DNA of 64,000 nucleotides. Origin: SHZI01 sp964417725 (GTDB taxonomy: Bacteria; Pseudomonadota; Gammaproteobacteria; Steroidobacterales; GCA-2729495). A program made the translations under genes and the position numbers. Positions 60,730 to 64,000 of this stretch are shown here, in pieces. Each line of letters starts with the position of its first letter. The stretch's first letter is position 1. The stretch is taken from the NCBI GenBank assembly GCA_964417725.1, contig CAYQIV010000005.1:70335-134334 (forward strand), read 5' to 3'. The notes under the pieces were generated by a model. It did no database searches. It saw nothing but the letters and a program-made list of their open reading frames with translations, and was not told the DNA's origin.

Positions 60730-61332
60730 ATGACCGAAAAGGCACCGCTCATCGCCGAGGTCCCGCCGCATGCCGGCCCGCACGGGCGCAGCGAGGCCGA
60801 CCGCTACCGCACGCTGTCCGGCTTCGAAGGCCGCGAGGACGAACTCGGCCGCTCGCTGTCGGTGCTGCTGAAGATGCTCAACAACCACGCCGGCTACGAC
60901 CACGAGATGAACGACCCGCTGGTCAAGGCGCACCTGCTCGCCATGCAGTACGCCAAGGACCGTGGCGACTGGGCCGGCTACGTGGCGCACGACATCAAGA
61001 CCATGCGGCCGATCAACCTGCGCATGAAACAGATCATCGCCAGGACCGGCAACCGCGAAATCGCCCTGATCGCGCTTTTCGACCGCACGGCCTGCCACTA
61101 CGCGCTGGCCCTCGACTCGCACGGCGAGGGCCGCGAGCGGACGTGGACCTCACCGTTTCGCCGCGTGCTGCCCGAGTGTCGCAAGATCGGACAGTTCGAC
61201 CTCACCGAGCCCGAAATCCACGAATGCTGGACGGTCCCGCGCCTGACGGGCTACGGGCACGACATGGGCGTGACCCTCGAGGTCTCGCCGTGGCGCGAGG
61301 ACGGGCGCATCACCTGCCGGCTCGTCGACTGA
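60730..61332 (+). CDS. conserved protein of unknown family, tandem paralogue B
   Basis: A 200-residue paralogue of the preceding protein, with conserved blocks at the same spacing: SGFEGREDELGRSL, HLLAMQYAKDRGDW, YVAHDIKTMRPIN, FDRTACHYAL, RKIGQFDLTEPEIHECWTVPR, and SPWREDGRITCRL. The pair may form a heterodimer or act on related substrates. The ATG at 60730 was taken because the upstream 11 codons are unlike the family. It is 90 bases from its partner and precedes a TonB receptor. Confidence 0.8.
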   Translation: MTEKAPLIAEVPPHAGPHGRSEADRYRTLSGFEGREDELGRSLSVLLKMLNNHAGYDHEMNDPLVKAHLLAMQYAKDRGDWAGYVAHDIKTMRPINLRMKQIIARTGNREIALIALFDRTACHYALALDSHGEGRERTWTSPFRRVLPECRKIGQFDLTEPEIHECWTVPRLTGYGHDMGVTLEVSPWREDGRITCRLVD

Positions 61333-61556
61333 CGGCCACCGGCGGGGCGGCGGCGGCAGGTTCACGCGGCTGTTGCGGCATGCGCGCAACAGCGAACCCG
61401 TGGCGCGCCTTTGATCGAGACCCGGACTGCCCATCTGACAGCCTTCTGCTACCATCGGCGCAGCGGCCCCGGCCTGTGGCTTCGGCAGCACATGCGGCCC
61501 GGGCACCGGAACAAGCAACAAGGAACCGGTTCAATCGGACATCGCGGAGGACCACC

Positions 61557-63734
<2,178 letters not shown>

Positions 63735-63755
63735 CCCTCCCCCCTCACAACCCCA

Positions 63756-63781
63756 GGGGCGCTCCGGCGCCCCTTATTTTT
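63756..63781 (+). terminator. intrinsic terminator downstream of the TonB receptor
   Basis: A perfect 7-base GC stem, GGGGCGC (63756-63762) with GCGCCCC (63767-63773), closes a TCCG tetraloop and is followed by TTATTTTT. It lies 22 bases after the receptor stop and should end the plus-strand transcript. Confidence 0.9.
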
Positions 63782-64000
63782 CCCGGATACCGCCCCAGCC
63801 TCCGGCCAAACGCCCGGTCATGTTCCTCCGCGCCGCCCGCGACCCACCACCACAGCGAACGTCCCGCGAAAGTCGACAGCCCTCGCCGGCCCGCCACCCA
63901 CGTCACCCTCCGGCAACGACAGCCCGCACGACCCGCCACCACCGGACACCCCCGATGCCATCAAACGCCGCGGGGCCTGTCGGCTTCCGCGGGCCTGTGA
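63782..64000. other. window end, no gene recognised
   Basis: The last 219 bases are Pro/Arg-codon rich in all frames and carry no supported gene. A third copy of the degenerate block seen at 18950 and 19039 lies at 63974-63993 (GGCCTGTCGGCTTCCGCGGG). Confidence 0.4.

Noticed and set aside
60399..61556. Upstream extension of the second TonB receptor frame
   Set aside because: It runs through the two paralogue genes in another frame. The receptor starts at 61557 with a signal peptide and a GGAGG site.

Overview
The window is about 64 kb of GC-rich DNA. It reads as the chromosome of a Gram-negative proteobacterium, most likely a gammaproteobacterium. The evidence is an rsmA-apaG-apaH block in its usual order, an LpxH-like phosphatase, two TonB-dependent receptors, exosortase-linked exopolysaccharide (EPS) genes and a proteobacterial TPP riboswitch. 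The species cannot be named from the sequence. I saw no rRNA gene, tRNA gene, CRISPR array, transposase or phage gene.

Left part (1-18.8 kb): housekeeping rsmA, apaG and apaH come first. They are followed by a tightly coupled plus-strand operon of a one-domain secreted or membrane protein, a sodium:solute symporter, a 40-residue membrane protein, a divergent aspartate/ornithine-type carbamoyltransferase and an AsnB-type amidotransferase. This combination suggests an uncharacterised carbamoylation/amidation and transport pathway. Next is a class I fructose-bisphosphate aldolase, then mainly singletons: an LpxH-like metallophosphoesterase, a Rossmann-fold epimerase-like protein, a protein resembling red chlorophyll catabolite reductase/bilin reductases, a glutathione transferase, a luciferase-like oxidoreductase, a SOUL haem-binding protein with a tandem triplication, an MFS transporter, a flavin/PPOX-fold protein, two small acidic proteins and a VAO-type flavin oxidase.

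Middle part (19.1-46.4 kb): a large EPS locus with visibly lower GC in its core. The minus-strand arm has a WecG/TagA-type transferase, two heparinase II/III proteins, GT4 glycosyltransferases, a GHL10 hydrolase, an O-antigen-ligase-like Wzy candidate, a Wzx flippase, a bi-domain oxidoreductase, exosortase D fused to EpsI, and an acyltransferase. A second, plus-strand arm (36.5-41.6 kb) has its own lyase-like protein, Wzy candidate, GT4 and flippase. A decayed GT2 gene lies between the arms. The right edge carries the AAA ATPase, tyrosine kinase and Wzz-like chain-length regulator of exosortase-type EPS systems. Just beyond is a VPLPA-CTERM protein, a likely substrate of the exosortase.

Right part (46.5-64 kb): a thiamine salvage operon (riboswitch, TonB receptor, thiamine-binding protein, PnuT-like transporter, thiamine-kinase-like protein), an amidohydrolase with a degenerate metal site, DAHP synthase, a beta-propeller protein and a decayed Phd/YefM antitoxin with a well-preserved operator. 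Last is a probable catabolic cluster: Rieske oxygenase, MFS transporter, DUF4437 cupin, small basic protein, PuuE-like deacetylase and isochorismatase-fold hydrolase on the minus strand, divergent from two tandem paralogues of unknown family and a TonB receptor on the plus strand. A strong intrinsic terminator ends it.
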